Below are positions 8,648 to 17,639 of a stretch of 64,000 nt of DNA, piece by piece (positions within the stretch are counted from its first letter, which is position 1; every line of letters begins with the position of its first letter). This stretch comes from Streptomyces cyaneochromogenes (GTDB lineage Bacteria; Actinomycetota; Actinomycetes; Streptomycetales; Streptomycetaceae). The position numbers and the translations under genes were made by a program. Under the pieces are notes generated by a model. It had not been told where the DNA came from. It searched no databases and worked only from the letters and a program-made list of their open reading frames with translations. The stretch covers positions 1,922,001 through 1,986,000 of the forward strand of contig NZ_CP034539.1 in NCBI RefSeq assembly GCF_003963535.1, read 5' to 3'.

Positions 8648-9307
8648 GTGGACGATGACAGTCGTTTGGCCCGCTGGCAGAAGCACGCCGAGGTTCCACT
8701 CGTCTTGGCGTCGCTGATCTTTCTCAGTTCGTACGCGGTGCGCGTGCTGGGCCATGGTCATCTGTCACAGCCCGTGCTCGATCTCTGCCTCGCGCTGACG
8801 TTCACCGCCTGGGCCATGTTCGGCGTCGACTACGCCGTGTGCTGGCGGCTCAGCGGGCAGCGGCTGGGCTTCGTACGGCGCCATCCGCTGGACACCGTGG
8901 TGCTGGTGCTGCCACTGCTGCGGCCCCTGCGGATCGTGAAGATGTACGAGACCGTCCAGCGCCGGCACGGGCGGCCCCGCCTCAGCCTGCACGCGCGTGT
9001 GATCGTCTACGCCGGGATGGCCAGCCTGCTGCTCGGCTTCACGGGTGCCCTCGCCGTCTACCAGCAGGAGCGCGGGGCGCCGGGCGCGACCATGCGGACC
9101 TTCGGGGACGCCGTGTGGTTCACCTGCTCGACCCTCGCCACGGTCGGCTACGGCGACATCACGCCCGTCACCGAGCGCGGGCGGGTGGTCGCGGTCGGGA
9201 TCATGGGCGTGGGGCTCGGCCTGCTCGGCGCCGTGACCGGCACCTTCGCCTCGTGGCTGCTGCAGGTCTTCTCCGTGGAGGACGACGAAGGGCCCCCGGG
9301 AAGCTGA
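8648..9307 (+). CDS. Potassium channel-like membrane protein
   Basis: 219 residues from GTG. Residues 165-170 are TVGYGD, the K+ selectivity filter, between a pore helix (GDAVWFTCSTLA) and a final transmembrane helix (VVAVGIMGVGLGLLGAVTGTFASWLL). The N-terminal half has about four hydrophobic segments, the fourth weakly charged (RPLRIVK, R92/R95), so it resembles a reduced voltage-sensor channel. The protein ends shortly after the last helix with no RCK domain. The stop codon lies inside a terminator-like hairpin shared with the convergent thrS. Confidence 0.85.
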   Translation: MDDDSRLARWQKHAEVPLVLASLIFLSSYAVRVLGHGHLSQPVLDLCLALTFTAWAMFGVDYAVCWRLSGQRLGFVRRHPLDTVVLVLPLLRPLRIVKMYETVQRRHGRPRLSLHARVIVYAGMASLLLGFTGALAVYQQERGAPGATMRTFGDAVWFTCSTLATVGYGDITPVTERGRVVAVGIMGVGLGLLGAVTGTFASWLLQVFSVEDDEGPPGS

Positions 9308-9323
9308 ACTCCCCGAGGGCCCT
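9289..9323. terminator. Bidirectional terminator-like hairpin between channel gene and thrS
   Basis: A 12-bp stem with one mismatch (AGGGCCCCCGGG / CCCGAGGGCCCT) and an 11-nt loop lies between convergent genes and includes the channel-gene stop codon. There is no long T run, which is common in Streptomyces. Confidence 0.6.
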
Positions 9324-9344
9324 CGACAGGCACGCGCCGTCGGC

Positions 9345-11321
9345 TCAGACCTGCGTCCGCTCCTCGACCACCTTCGCGATCTTCGCGATGGCCTCGTCGA
9401 ACGCGATGCCGTTCTCCTGTGAGCCGTCGCGGTAGCGGAAGGAGACGGCGTTGTTGGCCATGTCCTCGTCGCCCGCGATGACCATGAAGGGCACCTTCTG
9501 CTTCTGGGCGTTGCGGATCTTCTTCTGCATACGGTCCGAGGAGGAGTCGACCTCGACGCGCAGCCCCTTCTTCTTGGCGGCCGCGGCGAACTTCTCCAGG
9601 TAGTCCACGTGCCCGTCGCCGATCGGGATGCCGATCGCCTGGACCGGGGCCAGCCACGCCGGGAAGGCGCCCGCGTAGTGCTCCAGGAGCACCGCGAAGA
9701 ACCGCTCGATCGAGCCGAACAGCGCGCGGTGGATCATGACCGGGCGCTGCTTGGAGCCGTCCGCGGAGGTGTACTCCAGGTCGAAGCGCTCCGGCAGGTT
9801 GAAGTCGAGCTGGATGGTCGACATCTGCCAGGTACGGCCGATGGCGTCCTTGGTCTGGACGGAGATCTTCGGCCCGTAGAAGGCGGCGCCGCCCGGGTCC
9901 GGGACCAGGGGCAGGCCCTGCTTCTCGGCGACCTGGCGCAGCGTCTCGGTGGCCTCCTCCCAGACCTCGTCGGAGCCGACGAACTTCTCCGGGTCCTTGG
10001 TGGACAGCTCCAGGTAGAAGTCGGTCAGGCCGTAGTCGCGGAGCAGGCCGAGGACGAAGGTGAGCGTCTTGTCGAGCTCCTCCGACATCTGCTCGCGGGT
10101 GCAGTAGATGTGCGCGTCGTCCTGCGTGAACCCACGCGCGCGGGTGAGGCCGTGCACGACGCCCGACTTCTCGTACCGGTACACGGTCCCGAACTCGAAG
10201 AGGCGCAGCGGCAGTTCACGGTAGGAACGCCCGCGCGCGTCGAAGATCAGGTTGTGCATCGGGCAGTTCATGGGCTTGAGGTAGTAGTCCACGCCCTCGT
10301 CGAGCTGCATGGGCGGGTACATGCCCTCGGCGTACCAGTCCAGGTGCCCGGACGTCTCGAAGAGCTTCCCCTTCGTCGCGTGCGGGGTGTAGACGAACTC
10401 GTAGCCCTCCTCCTCGTGACGGCGGCGCGAGTAGTCCTCCATCACGCGGCGGACGACGCCGCCCTTGGGGTGGAAGACCGCGAGGCCGGAGCCGATCTGC
10501 TCCGGGATGGAGAACAGGTCGAGCTCGTTGCCCAGCTTGCGGTGGTCGCGCTTCTCGGCCTCGGCGAGGAAGTCCAGGTAGCCCTTGAGCTCGTCCTTCG
10601 ACGGCCAGGCGGTGCCGTAGATGCGCTGGAGCATCGGGTTCTTCTCGCTGCCGCGCCAGTAGGCGGCCGCGTTGCGCATCAGCTTGAACGCCGGGATCGC
10701 ACGGGTCGACGGCAGGTGGGGACCGCGGCAGAGGTCCTTCCAGCACAGGTCGCCGGTCTTGGCGTCCAGGTTGTCGTAGATCGTCAGCTCGCCGGCGCCG
10801 ACCTCGACGTCCGCGCCGTCGTCGGAGGACGCGGAGCCCTTGAGGCCGATCAGCTCCAGCTTGTAGGGCTCGGCGGCGAGCTCCTCGCGGGCGGCCTCGT
10901 CGGTGACGACGCGGCGGGCGAACTTCTGCCCGCGCTTCTGGATCTCCTGCATCTTCTTCTCGATGGCCTTGAGATCCTCGGGCGTGAACGGCTTCTCGAC
11001 GTCGAAGTCGTAGTAGAAGCCGTCCTTGACCGGCGGGCCGATGCCCAGCTTCGCCTCGGGGAAGAGCTCCTGCACGGCCTGCGCCATGACATGCGCGGTG
11101 GAGTGGCGCAGGATGTTCAGACCGTCCTCGGAGGAAATCTCGACGCCCTCGACCTCCTCGCCGTCGGCGAGCACGTACGACAGATCCCTGAGCTCACCGC
11201 CCACGCGCGCGGCGATGATCGAGCGCTCGCCGGCGAAGAGGTCGGCGGCCGTGGTGCCCGTCGTCACCACGCGCTCTTCCCGCTCGGAATCGCGTTGGAT
11301 GATCACACGGACGTCTGACAC
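9345..11321 (-). CDS. thrS: Threonyl-tRNA synthetase
   Basis: 658 residues from GTG with an upstream CAGGAGAGA ribosome site. Domains in order are TGS (about 1-65), the editing/N2 domain with [11 protein letters not shown] (HxxxH) and later C/H residues, class II catalytic core with [52 protein letters not shown] (motif 2) and [25 protein letters not shown] (motif 3), and an anticodon-binding domain to the C terminus. It charges tRNA-Thr in the cytosol and is essential. It appears monocistronic, convergent with the channel gene. Confidence 0.97.
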   Translation of the reverse strand: MSDVRVIIQRDSEREERVVTTGTTAADLFAGERSIIAARVGGELRDLSYVLADGEEVEGVEISSEDGLNILRHSTAHVMAQAVQELFPEAKLGIGPPVKDGFYYDFDVEKPFTPEDLKAIEKKMQEIQKRGQKFARRVVTDEAAREELAAEPYKLELIGLKGSASSDDGADVEVGAGELTIYDNLDAKTGDLCWKDLCRGPHLPSTRAIPAFKLMRNAAAYWRGSEKNPMLQRIYGTAWPSKDELKGYLDFLAEAEKRDHRKLGNELDLFSIPEQIGSGLAVFHPKGGVVRRVMEDYSRRRHEEEGYEFVYTPHATKGKLFETSGHLDWYAEGMYPPMQLDEGVDYYLKPMNCPMHNLIFDARGRSYRELPLRLFEFGTVYRYEKSGVVHGLTRARGFTQDDAHIYCTREQMSEELDKTLTFVLGLLRDYGLTDFYLELSTKDPEKFVGSDEVWEEATETLRQVAEKQGLPLVPDPGGAAFYGPKISVQTKDAIGRTWQMSTIQLDFNLPERFDLEYTSADGSKQRPVMIHRALFGSIERFFAVLLEHYAGAFPAWLAPVQAIGIPIGDGHVDYLEKFAAAAKKKGLRVEVDSSSDRMQKKIRNAQKQKVPFMVIAGDEDMANNAVSFRYRDGSQENGIAFDEAIAKIAKVVEERTQV

Positions 11322-11623
11322 CGGTCTCTCCTGACTGAAGGTGGATCGCGGCGCCATACCAGGAGCGCGCGCATTACGCGATCGTACCGACCCCGGACGG
11401 CCGACCGCGAAACGGTCACGCAGCACGCCGCTCCCCCGGGCCGACCAGCCCACCCCAACGCCGAGCGGGAGCCCACCAGCCTGTGCTGCCCCCACGACAC
11501 CGGCATGTGGCGCCCCGTAGGCGACCGAGCCGGACATTCGGCACACCAGCCGCAAGGCCTCGCCCTGCAACCGTGCCCCGCCGACCCGTCGCCACCCCGG
11601 CCCGTTCGGTCCCGGCCCCCCCT
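11322..11623 (-). promoter_or_regulatory. thrS upstream region
   Basis: This 302-bp stretch holds no convincing gene. On the minus strand a possible -10 (TACGAT, 11381-11386) lies about 60 bp before the thrS start; no good -35 is seen. I found no T-box specifier/antiterminator sequence. Confidence 0.35.
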
Positions 11624-12853
11624 TCAGTCCTCCCCGTCCTCCCCGCCGCAAGCCCCCTCGAAGAAGTCCAGGTCCTCCTGCAGCGACTTCATCAGCCGGT
11701 CCCGCTCGGCCTCGTCCACCTGCACCGGTACGACGCCGGAGGCCCCGCTGAGCTTGCGGAACCCGCCCCGGCTCTCCAGCCGCCCGTGCACCCGCACCGG
11801 CAGCCCGACGAGGTGGGCGTGACCGGCTATGCGGTACGCCTCCTCGTCCAGCGTCAGCCGGACGTGCGGCACCTCGGCGCCCGCGATCACGCGCAGCCGT
11901 ACGGTGCCCTCCCCCCGCGGCCCCGACCTGCGCATCCGTACGACCGCACCGGTGAGCCTGACCGGCACGGACGGCTCCTCGCGCAGATAGCGGGCCCCGG
12001 CCTCACGCAGCACGGGCAGGTCGCCCGGCGAGAACTCGACGGGCTCGACACCGGCCGCGCAGTCCCCGGGCACCCCGGCGGCGGGCGCCCACTCGACGGC
12101 GATGCGCGCACCCTCCGTGCCGCGCACGAGGGCGATCAGGGCCTCGGTGAGCTCGCGGCTGACGCCCGCCTCGACGGCGCCGTCGAAGGCGTCCATGCCG
12201 CCGGTGGCCCGCTGGTAGTCGATGGCCTCGCGGGCGGCGTAGAGCGCCTGGTGGAGGCGTACGGCAAGCGGGCGCCCCGTGCCGACGGGCACGAAGGCGG
12301 TGAGGCCGCGTCCGCCCGCCGCGGAGCCGACGAGCACGCTCTCCAGCATCGTGGCGGCCGAGCGGCGGTGCCGGGCGCCGTAGTAGCCGGCACGCGCGCG
12401 CGTGGCGAGTGCCGCGGCGAGGAGCATCTGGCGCGCGGCGGTGCGCAGTTCCTCCTCGATGTTCCAGGGCACTGCCCCGACCGGCCCGCTCGGGGCGTCC
12501 CGCCACCAGCGGACCTCGTCGCTGGGCACGGCGAGCCCGACCAGCACCTCGCGCGCGGAGGGCATGCCGCTGCGGGACAGGGCGACGAGCGCCTCGCCGA
12601 GCAGGTCGTCGCTGTCGGGGAAGGCGCGGGACTCGGGGACGAGCAGGCTCGTACCGCCGCCGCCCGGCCCCGGCGGGGTCCAGCGGCCGTAGCGCCCCGC
12701 CGCTCCCCCGCGCCGCTGCCAGCCGTGCCGGTGCAGCAGGGCGCTGAGCACGGCGGGGTCGACCTCGCCGGGCTCGGGGGGACGGCCCCAGGACGCGTCG
12801 ACCGGGTGCGGCCGTACGGGACGTACCGGCTCCTCCAGGGGGCGATGCGTCAC
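11624..12853 (-). CDS. Conserved hypothetical protein
   Basis: 409 residues from GTG, preceded on its strand by GGGAGGAAAACC. Soluble, with no signal peptide or membrane segment. A Trp/Gly-rich N-terminal part (residues 20-110) leads to an Ala-rich helical centre and a C-terminal region with alternating hydrophobic strands that looks beta-rich ([27 protein letters not shown] and following). I do not recognise a family. Its GTG overlaps the TGA of the upstream DUF4365-type gene (GTGA), so the two are translationally coupled and probably act together. Confidence 0.8.
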   Translation of the reverse strand: MTHRPLEEPVRPVRPHPVDASWGRPPEPGEVDPAVLSALLHRHGWQRRGGAAGRYGRWTPPGPGGGGTSLLVPESRAFPDSDDLLGEALVALSRSGMPSAREVLVGLAVPSDEVRWWRDAPSGPVGAVPWNIEEELRTAARQMLLAAALATRARAGYYGARHRRSAATMLESVLVGSAAGGRGLTAFVPVGTGRPLAVRLHQALYAAREAIDYQRATGGMDAFDGAVEAGVSRELTEALIALVRGTEGARIAVEWAPAAGVPGDCAAGVEPVEFSPGDLPVLREAGARYLREEPSVPVRLTGAVVRMRRSGPRGEGTVRLRVIAGAEVPHVRLTLDEEAYRIAGHAHLVGLPVRVHGRLESRGGFRKLSGASGVVPVQVDEAERDRLMKSLQEDLDFFEGACGGEDGED

Positions 12854-13416
12854 GGTTTTCCTCCCGTCCCGACCCGCGTCATGATCTCGCAGAGCGCCCG
12901 GTCGTCGAAGATGCGTGAGGTCGGTATCCGCACGGTGGTGCGGCGCCGCCCGGTGATCGGGTGTCCGGCCAGGTTGACCCAGTAGCAGCAGTGCCGCAGG
13001 TCGAGCCGGTCGTGGCCGGCCCGCAGCCACTGCTCCTGGGAGCGCGGAACGATCATCACGACCAGGATCTTGTGCACCGAGACCGGGGTGCGGGCGAGCT
13101 TCGCCAGGTGGTCGTTGTCGAGCGTGAACGAGAAGAAGCGGCCGGGCGGGTTCGGTGCGAGCTGGTACGTCGCCTTGAGCTGGACCTTGATGGTGACCTC
13201 GTCGTCGACCGTGTGGCCGGGCGCGCTGTGGCTCACGTGCCAGTCGATGCCGTTGTCCGGAAAGGGCTGCGACAGCGAGCATCCGGACGCCGCCGCGACG
13301 GCGTGCAGATAGCCCACCTGCAGTGTCTCCATGCAGGCGGTAGTGGCGAGTGAACCGCGATGGGGGCCCGTGCGTTCGGGCAGCAGCCCGCCCCGCTCGG
13401 GCTGCGCTATCGCCAT
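12850..13416 (-). CDS. DUF4365-like domain protein
   Basis: 188 residues from ATG preceded by GGAAGG. The sequence around GYLHAVAAASGCSLSQPFPDNGIDWHVSHSA and the following VQLKATYQL strand matches the DUF4365 pattern, a nuclease-like fold in which the D...QxK arrangement (here D in NGID and Q-L-K in VQLK) may be an active site. Such domains occur in possible defence or DNA-processing proteins, but no partner other than the coupled downstream unknown gene is seen. A nuclease role is inference. Confidence 0.72.
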   Translation of the reverse strand: MAIAQPERGGLLPERTGPHRGSLATTACMETLQVGYLHAVAAASGCSLSQPFPDNGIDWHVSHSAPGHTVDDEVTIKVQLKATYQLAPNPPGRFFSFTLDNDHLAKLARTPVSVHKILVVMIVPRSQEQWLRAGHDRLDLRHCCYWVNLAGHPITGRRRTTVRIPTSRIFDDRALCEIMTRVGTGGKP

Positions 13417-13578
13417 GACGAACAGCCTTCCACGCCAGATGAATCCCCGTACCGGGCCGCTGAACTGCAAAGACCCGCACTCCTGTTGTGTCCTTCCGGC
13501 GTACGGCGCAAACGGCCCGGGTATCACCAAACGGGCAGAAGACGGTACGTCAGCTGCCGTGGGTGAACGAGGGGTTGT

Positions 13579-14310
13579 GTGGATATGGCGTGCTGGTATG
13601 AGGGCCCGCTGGCGGCATTCGACACGGAGACGACAGGCGTGGACGTCGAGACCGACCGGATCGTTTCGGCGGCCGTCGTCGTCCAGGACGCTCCGGGGAG
13701 CCGGCCGCGGGCGACACGGTGGCTGGTGAACCCGGGTGTGCCGGTGCCGGAGGCGGCGACGGCGGTGCACGGACTGACGGAGGAACATCTTCAGCGCAAC
13801 GGCCGCTGGCCTGCGCCGGTGATGCAGGAGATAGTCGAGGAGCTGGCCGCACAGACGGCGGTGGGCCGGCCGATCGTGGTGATGAACGCGCCGTTCGATC
13901 TGACGCTGCTGGACCGCGAGTTGCGGCGCCATCGGGCGTCGTCCCTGGACCACTGGTTCGAGACGACACCCATGCTGGTGCTCGATCCACGCGTCCTGGA
14001 CAAGCACCTGGACCGCTACCGCAAAGGTCGCCGCACCCTGACCGACCTGTGCGCGCACTACGGCGTCACGCTGGACGGCGCGCATGACGCGGGGGCGGAC
14101 GCACTGGCCTCGCTGGAGGTCGTCCGGGCGGTGGGCCGCCGTTTCGCCGCGCGCCTGGAGCGCCTGTCCCCCGCCGAACTGCACACGCTCCAGGCGGTGT
14201 GGCACGCGGCACAGGCGCGCGGCCTGCAGGCGTGGTTCGCCCGCAGCGGCAGCGAGGAGGCGGTGGACCCGGCGTGGCCCCTGCGTCCGGACCTGCCGGC
14301 GGCGGCATGA
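13579..14310 (+). CDS. DnaQ-like 3'-5' exonuclease
   Basis: About 243 residues. ExoI motif FDTETTGVDVETDRIV (D15, E17), a middle region with VMNAPFDLTLLDREL (ExoII) and a C-terminal HDAGADALASLEVV (ExoIIIe, H-x4-D) give the DEDDh active site of the DNA polymerase III epsilon/RNase T superfamily. It is shorter than polymerase-fused forms and stands alone, so it may be a repair or RNA-processing exonuclease. The start is uncertain: GTG at 13579 or ATG at 13585, both behind GAGGGG. Its 3' end is next to a bidirectional terminator shared with tRNA-Val. Confidence 0.88.
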   Translation: MDMACWYEGPLAAFDTETTGVDVETDRIVSAAVVVQDAPGSRPRATRWLVNPGVPVPEAATAVHGLTEEHLQRNGRWPAPVMQEIVEELAAQTAVGRPIVVMNAPFDLTLLDRELRRHRASSLDHWFETTPMLVLDPRVLDKHLDRYRKGRRTLTDLCAHYGVTLDGAHDAGADALASLEVVRAVGRRFAARLERLSPAELHTLQAVWHAAQARGLQAWFARSGSEEAVDPAWPLRPDLPAAA

Positions 14311-14339
14311 GGAAAAGAGTCCGCCACGACACAAAAAGA

Positions 14340-14361
14340 CCGGTCCGCTACTGCGGACCGG
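14340..14361. terminator. Terminator hairpin shared by exonuclease gene and tRNA-Val
   Basis: A perfect 9-bp stem CCGGTCCGC / GCGGACCGG with loop TACT. The plus-strand side is followed by CCTTT, and the minus-strand side by TCTTTTTG, so it should stop transcription best in the tRNA direction. Confidence 0.8.
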
Positions 14362-14371
14362 CCTTTCCCGG

Positions 14372-14443
14372 TGGGCGATACTGGGTTCGAACCAGTGACC
14401 TCTTCGGTGTGAACGAAGCGCTCTCCCACTGAGCTAATCGCCC
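14372..14443 (-). tRNA. tRNA-Val (anticodon CAC)
   Basis: 72 nt. Acceptor GGGCGAT / ATCGCCC, D arm TAGCTCAGTGGGAGAGC, anticodon arm CTTCG-TTCACAC-CGAAG giving anticodon CAC, and T arm CTGG-TTCGAAC-CCAG. Discriminator A; CCA is not encoded. The same gene sequence occurs again near 24.6 kb. It reads codon GUG, the very common valine codon in this genome. Confidence 0.95.
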
Positions 14444-14456
14444 GGGAACGGACTGA

Positions 14457-14486
14457 ACAATACAGGTCCCCGCGCGTTTCCTTCAA
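14457..14486 (-). promoter_or_regulatory. Promoter of tRNA-Val(CAC)
   Basis: On the minus strand TTGAAG, an 18-bp spacer and TATTGT lie 14 bp before the mature tRNA 5' end, a good match to a housekeeping (HrdB-type) promoter. Confidence 0.6.
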
Positions 14487-14487
14487 A

Positions 14488-14546
14488 CCGCTTGATGGCC
14501 GTCCTTCAATCCCCTTGAGGGCCGTCCTTCAATCCGCTTGATGGCC
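14488..14546. repeat. 23-bp tandem repeat, 2.6 copies
   Basis: Two adjacent 23-bp units (CCGCTTGATGGCCGTCCTTC then CCCCTTGAGGGCCGTCCTTC, each followed by AAT) and a partial third unit (CCGCTTGATGGCC). The tract lies between the tRNA-Val promoter and the SRPBCC gene and runs into the 3' end of that gene, including its stop codon. Confidence 0.75.
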
Positions 14547-14999
14547 GCTTCGTCGGCCGCCGGCCAAGTACGCCATCAGTCCGCGTCGTCCGGCGCGCAT
14601 CATCAGCCAGTGGTTGGCCCGGAAGACCGGCCGCCCCGGCACGGCGAACCGCCGCAGCAGCGGCTTGTTCACGTCGACGACCTGGTCGTAGCGGGCCAGA
14701 CTGCCGCCGCCGCGCGGAGTGACCGTCCAACGCGCCCAGCCGTCGATGTCACCGGACATGGCGATCTCCAGCACGCCGCCCTCCCGGTCCCTGCGCACCT
14801 CGCGTGCGGTGAAGACCATGTCGTACGGCAGGACGGAGCGGATCGTGATCACGCCGGTGGTGTCACTGAGCTTGGTCACCTCGCGCACCTGCGGCCACCA
14901 GCGGGGGTAGTCCTCCGCCTGCTCCAGCAGGTCGTAGACGGCGGCGGGAGGCGCGGGCAGCACCCACAGGCTGCGGAAGCGGTAGTGGCTCCAGTCCAT
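14529..14999 (-). CDS. SRPBCC (START/polyketide-cyclase fold) protein
   Basis: 156 residues from ATG. The N-terminal RFRSLWVLPAPPAAVYDLLEQAEDYPRWWPQVREV is the usual SRPBCC start (beta strand, helix, then PxWWP), followed by a seven-strand pattern and a C-terminal helix (FRANHWLMMRAGRRGL). These proteins bind hydrophobic ligands in a helix-grip cavity; which ligand is not evident. No partner genes are adjacent. Its last codons are made of the 23-bp tandem repeat. Confidence 0.85.
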   Translation of the reverse strand: MDWSHYRFRSLWVLPAPPAAVYDLLEQAEDYPRWWPQVREVTKLSDTTGVITIRSVLPYDMVFTAREVRRDREGGVLEIAMSGDIDGWARWTVTPRGGGSLARYDQVVDVNKPLLRRFAVPGRPVFRANHWLMMRAGRRGLMAYLAGGRRSGHQAD

Positions 15000-15100
15000 G
15001 GGCCGAGTCTGCCCCCGATCGGGGGGTTCGCGCGGTACCTGAGTACGTTCTGAGTACGCGCACTCATGCCGTACGACGTGACGCGGCCCACACTCCAAAC

Positions 15101-17545
15101 ATGACGCACTTTCCGCCACCGGCCGAGGAGTTGCGGCTCCTCGACCTTGAGCTGCGCCAACTGGACGCCCGCCGGGCCCAGTTGCTGCACCGCCGAGCCT
15201 GGCTGGTCACCGCGCTGCAAGCAGCGGCCCGGCCGGTCCCGGCGCCGGGCACACCGCCCCGCCCCGAGGCCTCGGCACCCCGGGTCCAGAACGTCCTGCT
15301 GATGCTCGGCGCCGTCCTGCTCACCATCGCCGCGATGGCGTTCACGCTGGTCAGCTGGGGACACCTGGGGATCGCCGGGCGCGCCCTGGTGCTCGGCGGT
15401 GTCACGGTGGCGGTGCTCGCCGCGCCGGTGCCGCTGCTGAAGCGCGGGCTGCGCTCGACGGCCGAGTCGGTGGCGGGGATCGGGCTCGCGCTGACCGTGC
15501 TCGACGCGTACGCGTTGCGCCAGGTCACGTCGCTCGACATGGACGCCACCGGCTATGTCGCGGCCGCTTCGGCCGTACTGGCCGCCCTGTGGACGGCGTA
15601 CGGCCTGCTGCCGCGCACCTCCGAGCTGCGTCTGCCCCTGCCCGCCGCACTGGCCGCCGCCCAACTCCCCCTCGCCCTGTGGGCGGTGGCGGCCGACGCG
15701 GGCCTGTACGGGATCACGGCCGCCGTGCTCGTGACGGCCGGGTTCGACACGGGTGTGGCGCTCCGGGTGCCCACGAGGTCCATACGGATCACCGCCGTGG
15801 TCGGTGCGTACGGCCTGGGCGCCTGGGGTGTGTGGGCCGCCGGCTGGCTGTCCTGGACGGCCACCGGCCCGAGCGCCGCCGCCCGTGCGGCGGCGCTCCT
15901 CCTCTTCGCCGCGGGCGTCGCCCTGACGGCGGCCCGGCGGGAGGCCGCCGGGAAGCAGGCGGTCGGCCTCACCGTCGCCGCCGGCCTCCTCACGGTCGCC
16001 GCGCTCGGCGGCACGGCCCGGTCCGTGCTGCCGGACGCCTGGACGGTTCCGGCGTATCTGGCGTGCGGGATCGCGCTGCTCGCGGCGGTACGGATGGACC
16101 GGCTGCCGGAGGCGGTACGGCTCGGGCTCGCCCGGGCTTCCGCCGCCGTACAGGGGCTTGCCCTGGTGTGGACGTTGCCCGCGGTCGCGATCGCGCTGCT
16201 GGGCCCGGTCACGTGGGCGGAGCAGGTATGGTCCGGGGCGCCCGGCGACCTGCGTGCGGCGGTGGCGGCGGGTGCGCCGTGGCCGCCGGACGCCCGGACG
16301 GTGCCCGTCGTCCTGGCCGCCGTCGCCGTCGTGCTGCTCCTCGCGGTGCGCGACACGGTCTGGCGGCCCCGGGCCCTGACCGGTGTGCTGGTACTGGCGT
16401 GGGCGACGGCGCTGGTTCTGCCGGTGGTGCTCGAAGTCCCGTACGTCGTAGGCCTGGTGGCGTTCGGGATCACGACCGCGGGAGCCCTCGCGGCGGCCGC
16501 GTGGATCCGGCCCTCTGAGCGCCCGCGGACGGCGGCGGAGGAGCCCTCGGCAACCGCCACGGCGGTACCCACCGCCGTCGGCTTCCCGGCTCCCGGCCCG
16601 GCCGCCCTGGTCCTCGCCGTCCTCACCTCCCTCAGCCTCGCCTTCCTCTCCCTGACCACGGAGCCGGCCACCCTCGCCGTGCTCTCGGCGCTGACGGCAC
16701 TCTTCACGGCGGCTTCCTGGAGGCCGCACCTCGCCCCGGTCACGGCCCCGACCGCACTCGCGTACGCCGCCCTGCTCGCCTGCGCGACGGGTGCCGCGGC
16801 GGGCTGGGAGCCGCAGTACACCGCCCTGCTGGTCCTGGCGGTCCCGGTCGCGGCGGCTGTGCTCGCGGCACGGCTCGGTGACGCCCGGACGACGGTCCCG
16901 GTCGAGGTGACGGGCGCGATCGCGGCCCTGCTCGCGGTCGCACTGGCCGCGGTCTCGGCCGACCTGCCGGTGATCGCCCTGGTCCTGGCGCTCTGCGGTG
17001 TGATCACCGCCGGTACGGCGATCCGCCCCGACCGCCGCCCTGTCGCCTACGCCTCCGCCGCGCTCTTCGTCCTGGCCACCTGGATACGCCTGGCGGCCTG
17101 GGACATCGGGACGCCCGAGGCCTACACACTGCCGGTCACCGTCCCGGCCCTGCTCGTGGGCGCCCTGCGCAGGCGCCGCGATCCGGAGACCTCGTCCTGG
17201 ACGGCGTACGGCCCCGGACTCGCCGCCACCCTCGTGCCGAGCCTCCTGGCGGCCTGGGGCGACCCGGACTGGACACGCCCGCTGCTGCTGGGCCTCGCCG
17301 CCCTGTCGGTCACCCTGCTGGGCGCCGGGCACCACCTCCAGGCGCCGCTGCTGCTCGGCGGCACGGTGCTCACCCTGGACGCGCTGCACGAACTCGCCCC
17401 GTACATCGCCCAGGTGACCGAGGCACTCCCGCGCTGGGTGCCTCCCGCCCTGGCCGGCCTGCTGCTGCTCGCACTCGGAGCGACGTACGAGCAGCGTCTG
17501 AGGGACGCCCGAAAGATGCGGGACTTCTTGGGGAACATGCACTGA
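15101..17545 (+). CDS. Large polytopic membrane protein (SCO7613-C-terminal-type)
   Basis: 814 residues with more than 20 hydrophobic segments rich in Ala, Leu and Val. The N-terminal 50 residues form a charged helix (EELRLLDLELRQLDARRAQLLHRR). A short cytosolic linker (APGTPPRPEASAP) leads into the membrane part. The architecture agrees with the streptomycete family annotated after SCO7613, related to DUF2157 membrane proteins, whose function is unknown. It is divergent from the SRPBCC gene with about 100 bp between starts and ends close to a dispersed repeat. Confidence 0.8.
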   Translation: MTHFPPPAEELRLLDLELRQLDARRAQLLHRRAWLVTALQAAARPVPAPGTPPRPEASAPRVQNVLLMLGAVLLTIAAMAFTLVSWGHLGIAGRALVLGGVTVAVLAAPVPLLKRGLRSTAESVAGIGLALTVLDAYALRQVTSLDMDATGYVAAASAVLAALWTAYGLLPRTSELRLPLPAALAAAQLPLALWAVAADAGLYGITAAVLVTAGFDTGVALRVPTRSIRITAVVGAYGLGAWGVWAAGWLSWTATGPSAAARAAALLLFAAGVALTAARREAAGKQAVGLTVAAGLLTVAALGGTARSVLPDAWTVPAYLACGIALLAAVRMDRLPEAVRLGLARASAAVQGLALVWTLPAVAIALLGPVTWAEQVWSGAPGDLRAAVAAGAPWPPDARTVPVVLAAVAVVLLLAVRDTVWRPRALTGVLVLAWATALVLPVVLEVPYVVGLVAFGITTAGALAAAAWIRPSERPRTAAEEPSATATAVPTAVGFPAPGPAALVLAVLTSLSLAFLSLTTEPATLAVLSALTALFTAASWRPHLAPVTAPTALAYAALLACATGAAAGWEPQYTALLVLAVPVAAAVLAARLGDARTTVPVEVTGAIAALLAVALAAVSADLPVIALVLALCGVITAGTAIRPDRRPVAYASAALFVLATWIRLAAWDIGTPEAYTLPVTVPALLVGALRRRRDPETSSWTAYGPGLAATLVPSLLAAWGDPDWTRPLLLGLAALSVTLLGAGHHLQAPLLLGGTVLTLDALHELAPYIAQVTEALPRWVPPALAGLLLLALGATYEQRLRDARKMRDFLGNMH

Positions 17546-17557
17546 GGCGCCCCTGAA

Positions 17558-17617
17558 AGGGGCGCGGGGCTGTATCGATATGCGGCTCCGCCGCGTGGGC
17601 GCGACCAGCCACAACGG
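17558..17617 (+). repeat. Dispersed intergenic repeat, family B copy 1
   Basis: A 60-bp element starting AGGGGCGCGGGGCTGTATCG and containing TGCGGCTCCGCCGCGTGGGC. An inverted copy with roughly 90 percent identity by eye is at 55781-55840. It lies just after the membrane-protein stop and before the convergent PcRGLX-like gene, and folds around GCGGCTCCGCCGC. Confidence 0.8.
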
Positions 17618-17639
17618 CCCCGCAGTTCCCCACCACCTG

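Noticed and set aside
11322..11623. T-box leader of thrS
   Set aside because: No T-box core sequence or specifier loop seen; T-boxes in actinobacteria are mostly on ileS.
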